From the NCBI GenBank assembly GCA_964526295.1, contig CAZGKW010000027.1, forward strand, positions 1 through 58,610: a stretch of DNA of 58,610 nt, in the 5' to 3' direction. Each line of letters begins with the position of its first letter. The first letter of the stretch is position 1. Both the position numbers and the translations under genes were made by a program. Of this stretch, positions 25,205-33,976 are shown in pieces. Below the pieces are notes generated by a model. That model did no database searches. It saw nothing but the letters and a program-made list of their open reading frames with translations, and had not been told where the DNA came from. The DNA comes from CAZGKW01 sp964526295 (GTDB lineage: Bacteria > Planctomycetota > Phycisphaerae > FEN-1346).

Positions 25205-26791
25205 ATGAAGAGGCTGGCGGCACTCGCCGTGGCGCTCGCCGGTTCCGCGGCCTGGGCGGGGACCGACGCCTCGCCGGCGGTCCCGGCCGGGGCCCCGTCC
25301 GACGCCTCTGCCCAAGGCCGCATCGACGAGATCGTCTTGGCCCGCCTCGACTCGCTGGGCATCCAGCCGGCCGGGCCCTGCACCGACGCCGTGTTCGTCC
25401 GGCGGACCTACCTGGACGTGATCGGCACGCTCCCCACGGCCGAGGAGGCGGCCCGGTTCCTGATGGACCGCCGGCCGGAGAAACGGCGGCTCCTGATCGA
25501 GGACCTCCTCGCTCGGAAGGAGTTCGCCGTCTACTGGGCCATGAAGTGGAGCGACCTCCTCCGCGTCAAGGCCGAGTTTCCCATCAACCTCTGGCCCAAC
25601 GCCGTCCAAGCCTACTACACCTGGATCTGGGAGACCCTGGAGCGGAACCGGCCGTACGACCGGTTCGTACGGGACCAGCTTACGGCCAGTGGGAGCAACT
25701 TCCGCGTCCCGCCGGTCAACTTCTACCGGGCCGCCGAAAGCACGGAGCCGGAGACGCTGGTCAAGGTGGTGGCCCTGACGTTCATGGGGACCCGGGCCGA
25801 GGCCTGGCAGCCCGAGCGGCGGGCCGGCATGGCGAAGTTCTTCGCCTACGTCGGCTTCAAGCCCACCAGGGAGTGGAAGGAGGAGATCGTCTATTTCGAT
25901 TTCCTCAAGGCCGGCCAGGACGCCGCCGAAGGGACGGCCATGGAGGCGGTCTTCCCGGACGGGCATCGCGTCCGGCTGGGCCCCGACCGCGACCCGCGGC
26001 AGGTCTTCGCCGACTGGCTCGTCGCGCCCGAGAATCCCTGGTTCACGCGGAGCATCGCAAACCGCGTGTGGTACTGGCTCGTGGGGCGCGGCATCGTGCG
26101 CGAGCCGGACGACTTCCGCCCGGACAACCCGCCCGTCAGCCCCGAGCTGCTCGATTTCCTGGCCGCCGAGCTCGTCGAGGCGAAGTACGACCTGAAGCAC
26201 CTCTATCGGCTCATCCTGAACTCGCGAACGTACCAGCTCTCCTCCGTTCCGCGCTCCGATCACCCCGCGGCCGAAGCCAACTTCGCCTGCTACCCCGTTC
26301 GGCGGCTGGAGGCCGAGGTCCTCATCGACGCCCTGTGCCAGATCACCGGGACCACCGAGTCCTACTCCAGCCGCGTCCCGGAGCCGTTCACCTGGGTCCC
26401 CGAGGAGAGCCGGACCATCGCCCTGCCCGACGGGACGATCACGAGCCCGTTCCTGGAGATGTTCGGCCGTCCGCCGCGCGACACCGGCCTGGCTTCGGAG
26501 CGGGACAACAGCCCGACGGCCGCCCAGCGGCTCCACATGCTCAACTCGACCCACATCCTCGGAAAGATCAACACCAGCCGGAAGCTCGACGCCCTGATGA
26601 CCATCACCGGCGGCGACCTCGAGGGGCCCGCCACGAAGCTCTACCTGGCCATCCTGTCGCGCTACCCGACCGAGGAGGAGCTCCAGAGGGTCCAGGAATA
26701 CTCGAAGGGCGAGCAGACCCAGGGCCGCAACGCCCTGGTCGACCTGGCGTGGGCACTCATCAACAGCGCGGAGTTCCTGTATCGGCATTAG
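25205..26791 (+). CDS. DUF1549/DUF1553 secreted protein
   Basis: 528 residues from ATG 25205 (GAGGGGAA just upstream), with signal peptide MKRLAALAVALAGSAAWAG. DUF1549 covers roughly residues 35-220 (RIDEIVLARLDSLGIQPAG, FVRRTYLDVIGTLPTAEEA, YDRFVRDQLTASGSN) and DUF1553 the rest (DPRQVFADWLVAPENPWFTRSIANRVW, YDLKHLYRLILNSRTYQLS). The cytochrome-like PSCyt1 domain found in many relatives is absent, so this is the short form. DUF1549/DUF1553 genes are a planctomycete hallmark, nearly always paired with DUF1501, as here. Biochemical role is not known; an extracellular polymer or redox function is often supposed. First gene of a three-gene operon. Confidence 0.93.
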   Translation: MKRLAALAVALAGSAAWAGTDASPAVPAGAPSDASAQGRIDEIVLARLDSLGIQPAGPCTDAVFVRRTYLDVIGTLPTAEEAARFLMDRRPEKRRLLIEDLLARKEFAVYWAMKWSDLLRVKAEFPINLWPNAVQAYYTWIWETLERNRPYDRFVRDQLTASGSNFRVPPVNFYRAAESTEPETLVKVVALTFMGTRAEAWQPERRAGMAKFFAYVGFKPTREWKEEIVYFDFLKAGQDAAEGTAMEAVFPDGHRVRLGPDRDPRQVFADWLVAPENPWFTRSIANRVWYWLVGRGIVREPDDFRPDNPPVSPELLDFLAAELVEAKYDLKHLYRLILNSRTYQLSSVPRSDHPAAEANFACYPVRRLEAEVLIDALCQITGTTESYSSRVPEPFTWVPEESRTIALPDGTITSPFLEMFGRPPRDTGLASERDNSPTAAQRLHMLNSTHILGKINTSRKLDALMTITGGDLEGPATKLYLAILSRYPTEEELQRVQEYSKGEQTQGRNALVDLAWALINSAEFLYRH

Positions 26792-26854
26792 GCCGTGGCG
26801 TTGGTCGTTGTCGTGGCCCTCGGGGCCACACCGCACAAAAGGAAGGGCGACGAC

Positions 26855-28270
26855 ATGGCAGCGAAACGCGATCCGAAACGCAAGGCGTCGAACGCGGGCT
26901 CGGCCGGCGTCCTGTCGATGGCGCGCGGCCGGCCGGTCTCCCGGAGGGACGTCCTGTGGGGCGGCCTCTGCGGCACCGCCGGGCTCCTCATGGGCAGCCG
27001 CCTCGGCTTCGCCGCCCCGGGGGCGGCAGAGTCGGCCCCCCAACCGGCGCCGATCAACCCCGCCAAGGCCAAGGCCGTCATCCAGGTCTGGCTCTGGGGC
27101 GGACCGTCCCACATCGACACGTTCGACCCCAAGCCGGACGCCGGCTACGACTACTGCGGCCCGCTCGACCAGACGCTTGAGACCAACGTGCCGGGCATCC
27201 GCATCAACGCGACGCTGCCGCTGCTTGCGCAGCAGGCCGACAAGTACTCCATCATCCGCAGCGTGACGCACGGCGTGAACGGCCACGAAACCGCCGCCTA
27301 CATGGTCCAGACCGGGCGGAAGGCGGGCGGCAAGGACGTCTTCCCCAGCCTCGGGGCCGTGGTCTCGCTGTTCCGGGGCTACGGGACGGGGTACGAGGGC
27401 CTGCTGCCCCCGTACATCGTGCTGACTCGCCCCCAGGGACGGTTCTCCGAGGCGGGCTTCCTGGGCCAGCGGTACAAGCCGTTCGCCACGGGCGGCGACC
27501 CGGCGGCCACCCAGTTCGTCGTCGAGGGCTTCGTCGCGGAGGGCATCTCCCGCGAGCGGCAGAAGTCGCGCCGCGACCTGCTCCGCAACCTCGACTCCCT
27601 CCGCCGCGCCCTGGCGGGCGACCCGCGGATGGTCGCCATGCAGAAGGCCGAGGACGAGGCCTACGAACTCATCCTCGGCGAGGCCAGCAAGATCTTCTAC
27701 CTCGACACCGAGGACCCGGAGGTCAGGCAGGCCTACGGCATGAACACGCTGGGCCAGTCCTGCCTGATGGCCCGCCGCCTCGTCGAGGCCGGCGTCCCCT
27801 ACGTCACCATCAACGCGGGCGGCTGGGACACGCACAAGCAGCACTTCGAGGCGATGCGACGGAAGCTGCCGCAGCTCGACAGCGCCCTGGCGACCCTCCT
27901 GGCGGACCTGTCGGACCGGGGCCTGCTCGAGAGCACGATGGTCCTTTGCTACGGGGAGTTCGGCCGCCGGCCCAAGGTCGACTGGGACCCCCCCTGGGGC
28001 GGCGGACGAGGCCACTACGGCGCCGTCTTCTCCGCCTTGGTCGCCGGCGGCGGGTTCAAGGGCGGCCGCGTCGTCGGGGCTTCCGATGCCAAGGGCGAGC
28101 GCGTCAAAGAACGCCCCGTCTACCCCTGGGACCTCATCGGCAGCGTCTACGAACTGTGCGGCATCGACCCTGACGGCACGTTCCCGAACTTCCGCGAGGG
28201 GACCGTCCGCATCACGCCGTCCGCCGAGGACGGCTACGAGATCGGCGGCCGCCTGACCGAAATCATGTAG
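26855..28270 (+). CDS. DUF1501 Tat-exported protein
   Basis: 471 residues from ATG 26855, with AAGGAAGGG upstream. The start carries a Tat-type signal (SRRDVLWGGLCGTAGLLMG). The DUF1501 signature is clear: VIQVWLWGGPSHIDTFDPKPDA, SIIRSVTHGVNGHETAAYMVQTG, FLGQRYKPF, VNAGGWDTHKQHF-like YVTINAGGWDTHKQHF and GEFGRRPKV, matching a sulfatase/alkaline-phosphatase-like fold. It lies 63 bp behind the DUF1549/DUF1553 gene and 14 bp before the PPC gene, so the three are probably co-transcribed and act together outside the cytoplasm. Substrate unknown. Confidence 0.93.
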   Translation: MAAKRDPKRKASNAGSAGVLSMARGRPVSRRDVLWGGLCGTAGLLMGSRLGFAAPGAAESAPQPAPINPAKAKAVIQVWLWGGPSHIDTFDPKPDAGYDYCGPLDQTLETNVPGIRINATLPLLAQQADKYSIIRSVTHGVNGHETAAYMVQTGRKAGGKDVFPSLGAVVSLFRGYGTGYEGLLPPYIVLTRPQGRFSEAGFLGQRYKPFATGGDPAATQFVVEGFVAEGISRERQKSRRDLLRNLDSLRRALAGDPRMVAMQKAEDEAYELILGEASKIFYLDTEDPEVRQAYGMNTLGQSCLMARRLVEAGVPYVTINAGGWDTHKQHFEAMRRKLPQLDSALATLLADLSDRGLLESTMVLCYGEFGRRPKVDWDPPWGGGRGHYGAVFSALVAGGGFKGGRVVGASDAKGERVKERPVYPWDLIGSVYELCGIDPDGTFPNFREGTVRITPSAEDGYEIGGRLTEIM

Positions 28271-28284
28271 CGACGGAGCCGGCC

Positions 28285-30615
28285 ATGAACAGCCCCAGCC
28301 CCCGGCACGTCATCGTGTGCCTGGCGGTCCTGCTGGCGCCCGTGCCGCACGCACGGGCCCAGGAGGCCCCGCACATCGGCTACGTCTACCCGGCGGGGAT
28401 GAGCGTCGGCGGCCTGGAGCCCGCCCCCGTCGAGGTGGTCGTCGGCGGCCAGTTCCTGGAGGGCACCCGCGGCGCGATGATCTCGGGCACCGGCATTAAA
28501 GCCCGGGTGATCGACTACCACAAGCCGATGTCCGCCCAGGACCGGGCCGCCCTTCGCCGCCGGCGGCTCGCCCTCCAGCAGCGCCGGGAGGCCGAGCAGG
28601 CCATGCAAGCCCCGAAGGACCCCCTCGGCCGGGCCATCCGGGAGGCCCTTCGCGGCGGCCCCGCCAGCACTCCTTTCGACGACCTGCCCGAAGACGACGA
28701 CGGGCCGACGCTGGCGGCCCTGGCCGAAGCCCGGCGGGTCCAGCGGGCCAAGGGACAGCCCAACCCGCAGCTCGCCGAGTCCGTCGTGCTCTACGTCACG
28801 GCGTCGCTGGGCGCCGAGCCCGGCCCGCGAGAGCTGCGGCTCGTCACGGCCACCGGCGTCTCGAACCCACTGGTCTTTCACGTCGGAGAAGAGGAGGAGT
28901 ACCTGGAGCGGGAGCCCAACGACACGGCCCCCGATGGGGGCGTCCCGAGGCGGCTGCCCGTCGTCCTCAACGGCCAGATCATGCCGGGCGACGTCGACCG
29001 GTTCCGGTTCCGGGCGGCGAAGGGCACCCACCTCGTCGCGGCCGTCAGCGCCCGAAGCCTCATCCCCTACCTGGCCGACGCCGTCCCCGGATGGTTCCAG
29101 GCCACGCTGACCCTCTTCGATGCGAACGGCGAGCGGCTCGTCTATTCCGACGACTTCCGCTTCGACCCCGACCCGGTCATCCACTACGAGGTCCCCGAGA
29201 CCGGCCGGTACGTCCTGGAGATCAAGGACGCCATCTACCGGGGCCGCGAGGACTTCGTCTATCGCATCACGCTCGGCGAGGTGCCGTTCGTGACGGGCGT
29301 CTTCCCACTCGGCGGACGGGCGGGGACCCGGACCGCCGTGGGCCTGACCGGTTGGAACCTCCGGTCGGACGAGTTGACCGTCGATGCCCCGGACGGACGG
29401 GCCGGGGTCCTGCCGATCTCGTTCTGCCGAGGGGCCCGGCTCGTCTCGCCGGTGCCCTTCGCCCTGGACACGCTGCCCGAATCTGTCGAGAACGAGCCGA
29501 ACGACGAGCCCCGCCGGGCCCAGCCGGTCGAGGTGCCGACGATCGTCAACGGCCGGATCGACCGCCCCGGCGACTGGGACCTGTTCCGCTTCACGGGCCG
29601 GGCGGGCGACGAGATCGTCGCCGAGATCCAGGCCCGGCGGCTGGGCAGCCCGGTGGACGCGGTGCTCGCACTGTCCGACGAAGCCGGGGCGATGCTGAAG
29701 GCCAACGACGACCACGAGGACCCGGGCGCCGGATTGACCACGCACCACGCCGATTCCCGCCTGAGCGCCGCCCTGCCCCGCGACGGGACGTACCTTCTGC
29801 GGCTGGGCGAGACCCAGGGCAAGGGCGGCCCGGCCTACGCGTACCGGCTGCGCATCAGCCGGCCTCGGCCGGACTTCGAGCTGCGAGTCGTGCCCGCCAG
29901 CCTCAGCGCCTCGGCCGGTGCGACCGTGCCCATCACCGTCTACGCCCTCCGAAGGGACGGCTTCGACGGAGACATCGCGCTCTCTCTGAAAGGCCGAGGC
30001 CGCGGGTTCGCCCTGAGCGGAGGCTGGATCCCCTCCGGGCAGGACAGTGTTCGGCTGACGCTGACCGTGCCCCGAGTCCCTCCGGGAGGGCCCGTCACGC
30101 TGGGGCTGGAGGGCCGCGCGGTCGTCGCCGGGCGCGAGGTCTGCCGGGCCGCCGTCCCGGCCGAGGACATGATGCAGGCGTTCATCTATCGCCACCTCGT
30201 CCCGTCCGAGGCATGGACGGTCTCGGTGGTCGCCTCCCGCGGGGACGAGCCCGCCTGGCAGGTCCTGGCGGACGCTCCCATCAAGGTCCCGGCGGGCGGC
30301 ACGGCCCGCGTCCAGGTGGCGCTGCCCAAGGCGTCGCACCTGGACGAGGTCCAGGTGGCCCTCAGCCAGCCGCCGGAGGGCGTGGCCGTCAAGGAGGTCC
30401 GGCCGGAGGGGGACCGTCTGGCCATCCTGCTGACGGCCGAGGCGGGGAAGGCCGAGCCCGGCCTCAAAGGCAACCTGATCGCCGAGGCCTACCGGGAGAC
30501 GGGCGGCGAGGGCGGCGCCTCGGCGGGGAGCGGACAGCGGACCGCCCTCGGGATGCTCCCGGCCATCCCCTTCGAGGTCGTCCCGACCGGCGAGGCCGAC
30601 ACCGCGGGTCCGTGA
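28285..30615 (+). CDS. Secreted PPC-domain protein of the DUF1549/DUF1501 operon
   Basis: 776 residues with signal peptide (VIVCLAVLLAPVPHARAQ). Two pre-peptidase C-terminal (PPC) type domains are visible, each opening with an acidic EPNDT/EPNDE motif: EREPNDTAPDG near residue 213 and ENEPNDEPRRAQPVEVPTIVNGRID near 403, each followed by DVDRFRF or DWDLFRF and ending YVLEI or YLLRLGE. N-terminal and C-terminal beta domains flank them. There is no catalytic domain, so it is likely a binding or structural partner of the DUF1549 and DUF1501 proteins upstream. Residues 75-155 form a charged, low-complexity helical insert. Confidence 0.9.
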   Translation: MNSPSPRHVIVCLAVLLAPVPHARAQEAPHIGYVYPAGMSVGGLEPAPVEVVVGGQFLEGTRGAMISGTGIKARVIDYHKPMSAQDRAALRRRRLALQQRREAEQAMQAPKDPLGRAIREALRGGPASTPFDDLPEDDDGPTLAALAEARRVQRAKGQPNPQLAESVVLYVTASLGAEPGPRELRLVTATGVSNPLVFHVGEEEEYLEREPNDTAPDGGVPRRLPVVLNGQIMPGDVDRFRFRAAKGTHLVAAVSARSLIPYLADAVPGWFQATLTLFDANGERLVYSDDFRFDPDPVIHYEVPETGRYVLEIKDAIYRGREDFVYRITLGEVPFVTGVFPLGGRAGTRTAVGLTGWNLRSDELTVDAPDGRAGVLPISFCRGARLVSPVPFALDTLPESVENEPNDEPRRAQPVEVPTIVNGRIDRPGDWDLFRFTGRAGDEIVAEIQARRLGSPVDAVLALSDEAGAMLKANDDHEDPGAGLTTHHADSRLSAALPRDGTYLLRLGETQGKGGPAYAYRLRISRPRPDFELRVVPASLSASAGATVPITVYALRRDGFDGDIALSLKGRGRGFALSGGWIPSGQDSVRLTLTVPRVPPGGPVTLGLEGRAVVAGREVCRAAVPAEDMMQAFIYRHLVPSEAWTVSVVASRGDEPAWQVLADAPIKVPAGGTARVQVALPKASHLDEVQVALSQPPEGVAVKEVRPEGDRLAILLTAEAGKAEPGLKGNLIAEAYRETGGEGGASAGSGQRTALGMLPAIPFEVVPTGEADTAGP

Positions 30616-30637
30616 TCGCAGCGCCCCCCGGGCGTCT

Positions 30638-31597
30638 TCAGGCCGGTTCTCTTTCGGCGTGCCACTCGTCCCAGCGGCCGAGCAGGTCGCCGTACCGCTC
30701 GCGGGCGTAGGCCTGGACGGCCTCGGGCATCTCGCGACGCCACCGGCCCACCGAGTCGCGGCGAAGCTCGAACTCGGGCCACCTGTCGTCCCATCCAATG
30801 CCCAGGAATGCCGCCACCCGCCGGAGGACCGTCTCGGTGTCGAAGATGAGCTGCTCGTACATCACGTCGAGCCGCTGACCGTCGCCGAGGGCCCGCATGG
30901 CCTGGTCGCCGGCCCGTAGGTTCTCGGCCCACCAGTCGAGGGCCGCCTCGTGGCCCTTGACGCCCCACGGCTGGTCCTGAAGCGAGCAGGCCACGTCGCG
31001 GCCGTCGCGCACCAGGTTCACCAGCCGGAGGTCCGCGAAACAGCGGGCGAGGAAGTCGGCGTGGAGGGCGTTGGGCGGCGTCTTCTCGGCCCAGCGGGGC
31101 TTGCCCTCGATCTCGGCCCGCATCCCGAGCACGGCCCCGAGGAACCGCCCGTACAGCCGGTACGCCTCGTCGACCGACCCGGCCCGGGCCAGGGCGTCCA
31201 GCAGGGGGAGCCGCTCCAGGAGGGCCTCCTGGGGCAGCCAACCGAACAGGCCCCGCTCGACGGCCGCCCCTTGCGCCTCGGCCCACTCGGGCGTATAGCG
31301 ATAGATACGCGTCATCCAGAGCTGCTTCTGGAGGGCGATGAGGACGGTCCGCGCCAGGGGCCGGGCCTCGGCGCAGAGGCGGGGGAAGTGGCGGACCTTC
31401 TCGCGGCGGACGAGGTTCGTCTCGGTCGGGATCGCCGCCACCTCCCGGTGCGTCCCGAGGAGCCGCGTGAAGATGCTCGTGCCGCTTCGTCCCGTGCCGC
31501 CCACGAAGATGGGGACGGGCCCGTCGCTCGTCGGCTGCGCAGCGCTCGCGCCGCTCGGCGCGGCCGGGGGAACGTCGGCGTCGGATGGGGGAGGCAT
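30638..31597 (-). CDS. Sulfotransferase family protein
   Basis: 319 residues from ATG 31597, chosen over 31627 because GAGAGGAG lies seven bases before it. The PAPS-binding 5'-phosphosulfate loop reads VGGTGRSGTSIFTRLL near residue 35, and the 3'-phosphate motif reads LRLVNLVRDGRDVACSLQ near residue 180. No signal peptide or membrane segment. It should transfer sulfate from PAPS to a carbohydrate or other hydroxyl acceptor. It converges on the PPC gene with 22 bp between stops. Planctomycetes typically carry several such genes, alongside sulfatases (one is broken in this window). Confidence 0.9.
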   Translation of the reverse strand: MPPPSDADVPPAAPSGASAAQPTSDGPVPIFVGGTGRSGTSIFTRLLGTHREVAAIPTETNLVRREKVRHFPRLCAEARPLARTVLIALQKQLWMTRIYRYTPEWAEAQGAAVERGLFGWLPQEALLERLPLLDALARAGSVDEAYRLYGRFLGAVLGMRAEIEGKPRWAEKTPPNALHADFLARCFADLRLVNLVRDGRDVACSLQDQPWGVKGHEAALDWWAENLRAGDQAMRALGDGQRLDVMYEQLIFDTETVLRRVAAFLGIGWDDRWPEFELRRDSVGRWRREMPEAVQAYARERYGDLLGRWDEWHAEREPA

Positions 31598-31738
31598 TCG
31601 ACTCCTCTCGCTCGGCCGTACCAACATACCTGGACCGGGTCCGGAGCGGGAGGGAAATCGGCGGCCGAGGAAACGAACGGCTGCCTAGCCTCCCCATCCC
31701 GATGGCCGGCGCGAGCGATGGGCGAAAAGGGAGGAAAA

Positions 31739-31815
31739 TGGAGGCGGCGGCGGGATTCGAACCCGCGAATACCGGTTTTGCAAACCGGCGCCTTGGTCCG
31801 CTTGGCTACGCCGCC
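31739..31815 (-). tRNA. tRNA-Cys (anticodon GCA)
   Basis: 77 nt with encoded CCA (31739-31741) and discriminator U, as usual for cysteine. Acceptor GGCGGCG/CGCCGCC, anticodon stem CCGGT/ACCGG around TTGCAAA, T-arm GCGGG-TTCGAAT-CCCGC. Confidence 0.95.
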
Positions 31816-32035
31816 CCTGGGCCCGTTGCACCGAAGCTGCGCGCGGCCACGGGCCCCGAAGCCGGGCAATTCTAGTTGGCCCCACAGGTGCGGTCAAGGC
31901 CCTTCGCCGGCCCTGTCTCGCCGCCGGCGGTCAGCCGCGACCCGACTTGTCCGCCATGGCCCGAAGGGCGACCTCGGAAGCGGAGCACACCCCTTCGGAC
32001 GCGGCCCTGCGGCGGGGCCTTCGAGGCGACCGTGC

Positions 32036-32341
32036 TTACGCCCACTTCTTGCCGATTTCCTCGAGGCCGGCCCGTTGGAGGTCCTCGGCCGTCATGGCCG
32101 GGTGCAGCTCGACGTCGGCCCCGAAGGCGAGGAACCAGGGCTCGGCACAGGCCGGGATCTCGGACGGGTCGTCCAGGTTCACAACGATCAGGGCCCCCCG
32201 CCGCCCGCCGTACTCCGTGAAGTAGACGGCTTCCGGCTTCGTCTCGTCGAGGATGCGGCCCATCCTGGCCCCGGCGGTGCCGTCCTTGACGGCTTCGTTG
32301 AACGCCTCGTGCGGAAATCGGACGTGCAGAAGGATTCGCAT
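32036..32341 (-). CDS. Small conserved protein (often called 'panthothenate synthetase')
   Basis: 101 residues from ATG 32341 with GAGAGGAGA upstream. It begins MRILLHVRFPHEAFNEAVKDG, has AVYFTEYGGRRGALIVVNLDDP in the middle and ends GLEEIGKKWA. This matches a small ferredoxin-like alpha/beta family (DUF3303-related, to my recollection) that databases often label panthothenate synthetase; it is far too short for that enzyme and shows none of its motifs. Real role unknown. Monocistronic, between tRNA-Cys and a broken phosphatase gene. Confidence 0.8.
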   Translation of the reverse strand: MRILLHVRFPHEAFNEAVKDGTAGARMGRILDETKPEAVYFTEYGGRRGALIVVNLDDPSEIPACAEPWFLAFGADVELHPAMTAEDLQRAGLEEIGKKWA

Positions 32342-32470
32342 CGGGGTCTCCTCTCAGACGGCGGGCCGACCCGGCGCGGCACAGGCCCGCCCGCCGCAGT
32401 CCTTCATCCTAGGGACTGACCGGGGGCCGCGGCAAATGGGGGCGTCCGATCATGCGGCCGGCGCGGCCTG

Positions 32471-32737
32471 TCACGGACCGCTGGGAAGCGACTCGGGCAG
32501 CGACTCGACGAAGCGTCGGATCTCGTCGCGGACACGGCGATCGTGGTCGAGGGCCTCCTCCTCGTCGGCCGCGCTCCGGGCCAGGGCCGGCGGATCGAGG
32601 CCGTGGGGCTCGGCGCCGGCCGAGCGGGCCTCCAGGCGGCCGCCTTTCAGCTCGCGGGCCCAGCCCTCGGCCATCTGGCTGCGGCACACGTTGCCCATAC
32701 ACAGGAAGAGAATGCGCGTCCTGGTCTCGTCGTTCAC
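32471..32737 (-). pseudogene. Low-molecular-weight phosphatase / arsenate reductase with internal deletion
   Basis: 88 residues from GTG 32737. The N-terminal half is a good LMW-PTP/ArsC start: RILFLCMGNVCRSQMAEGWA contains the C-X5-R phosphate loop, followed by ARSAGAEPHGLDPPALA. The sequence then jumps straight to DEEEALDHDRRVRDEIRRFVESL, which is the usual C-terminal helix. About 50 residues are missing between them, including the stretch that normally carries the general-acid Asp-Pro. The frame is kept. There is no good ribosome site. Probably non-functional unless the gap is an assembly error. Confidence 0.7.
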
Positions 32738-32798
32738 GGGGGCAGCGGAAAGAGGAGGCCGGCAGGGGCTACCGGGACAGCCGGAGGGGGGAGCGAAC

Positions 32799-32887
32799 TG
32801 GTGCGCTCGAGAGGATTCGAACCTCCACCCGCTGTAAAGCGGACTAGGACCTGAACCTAGCGCGTCTGCCAATTCCGCCACGAGCGC
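32799..32887 (-). tRNA. tRNA-Leu (anticodon CAG)
   Basis: 89 nt with encoded CCA (32799-32801) and discriminator A. Acceptor GCGCTCG/CGAGCGC, anticodon stem CTAGG/CCTAG around TTCAGGT, long variable arm CCGCTTTACAGCGGG, T-arm GGAGG-TTCGAAT-CCTCT with one G-U pair. Confidence 0.95.
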
Positions 32888-32968
32888 ACAGTGCTTGCCG
32901 CCCTCTACCGGCCCATCTATACTAGCGTGCGGCCGACGGGTGTCAAGCCTCCGACCGAGGAGCCGAGG

Positions 32969-33976
32969 ATGCGTCGCCTGATGCTGGCGGTCGTCGTGAT
33001 CGAGCCGCTCGTCTGTGGGGGGAGCTTCGCCGCCGGCCGGAGCGGGGACCTCCACCGGCCCCAGGTCGACGTCCGCCGCGACCCGCCCGCGTACTACTCC
33101 GACGCCCTATACGAGAAGATGGACCCGCCGGGGCCGCACGACTGGCGGGCCGCCCACCCCGAGCCGGAGCAGACCTTCACCGGCTATCTCCAGGGCTGGC
33201 GGAACCGCCCGGTGAAGGCGCGGCACACGATCGTCCTTGTGCCGCTGGGGAGCCTTCCCGAGAAGACCCGCAAGGACCTCGCCGTCCTCCGCGAGTACGT
33301 GGCGGCGTACTACACGCTGCCCGTCCAGGTCGACCGGCCCGCGTCGCTGCGGGAGGTGACGAGCCGCCGGCAGTCCTACGGCGAGATGGAATGGACGCAG
33401 TACCTGACGGGCGACATCCTGCGGAAGGTCCTCCGCCCACGGGTCAAGCGCGACACGTTCTGCCTGCTCGGCGTCACGATGGAGGACCTGTACCCCGAGG
33501 AATCGTGGAACTACGTCTTCGGCCAGGCCTCGCTCTCGGGCCGCGTGGGCGTCTACAGCCTGGTGCGATTCTATCCGGCGTTCTGGGGCGAGGAGGAGAC
33601 GCCCGAGGCGGCGCGGCTCGCACTCAAGCGAAGCCTCAAGACGCTCGTCCACGAGACCGGACACATGTTCGGCGTCAAGCATTGCAAGACGTACGACTGC
33701 GTCATGAACGGGTCGAACCACCTGGCCGAGTCGGACGGGCGTCCGCTGCACCTGTGCCCGGAATGCCTGAAGAAGTTCCGCTGGAACATCGGTTTCGACG
33801 TGGCGGAGCGCTACAGGACGCTCAAAGCCTTCTACGAGAAGCACGGCTTCGAGGCCGAGGCCGAGTGGCTCGGCAAGCGGATCGCCGAGTGCGGCGGGTC
33901 CGCCGACGGCGCCGAAGACGAAGACGCGCCCCGCAGGAGTCCCCTGCCCTGGAAGCGGGAACCGCCCTCCGAATGA
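32969..33976 (+). CDS. Archaemetzincin-type metalloprotease with signal peptide
   Basis: 335 residues from ATG 32969 (GAGGAGCCGAGG upstream). The signature HETGHMFGVKHCKTYDCVMN begins at His228: a HEXXHXXGXXH zinc site running into CX4CXM, then LCPECLKKF supplies the second CXXC pair. This is the full archaemetzincin pattern, combining a metzincin active site with a structural four-Cys zinc site. The N-terminus MRRLMLAVVVIEPLVCGGSFAAG looks like a signal peptide, whereas most archaemetzincins are cytosolic. Its stop overlaps the start of the enolase-superfamily gene (ATGA), so the two are translated together. Substrate unknown. Confidence 0.9.
   Translation: MRRLMLAVVVIEPLVCGGSFAAGRSGDLHRPQVDVRRDPPAYYSDALYEKMDPPGPHDWRAAHPEPEQTFTGYLQGWRNRPVKARHTIVLVPLGSLPEKTRKDLAVLREYVAAYYTLPVQVDRPASLREVTSRRQSYGEMEWTQYLTGDILRKVLRPRVKRDTFCLLGVTMEDLYPEESWNYVFGQASLSGRVGVYSLVRFYPAFWGEEETPEAARLALKRSLKTLVHETGHMFGVKHCKTYDCVMNGSNHLAESDGRPLHLCPECLKKFRWNIGFDVAERYRTLKAFYEKHGFEAEAEWLGKRIAECGGSADGAEDEDAPRRSPLPWKREPPSE

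Noticed and set aside
25118..28015. 965-residue open frame on the minus strand opposite the DUF1549 and DUF1501 genes
   Set aside because: It is the reverse of two well-supported genes; composition is Arg/Gly/Val-rich with no motif. Long antisense frames are expected at this GC content.
32036..32341. Pantothenate synthetase
   Set aside because: The product is 101 residues and lacks all motifs of that enzyme; the name is a database habit for this small family.
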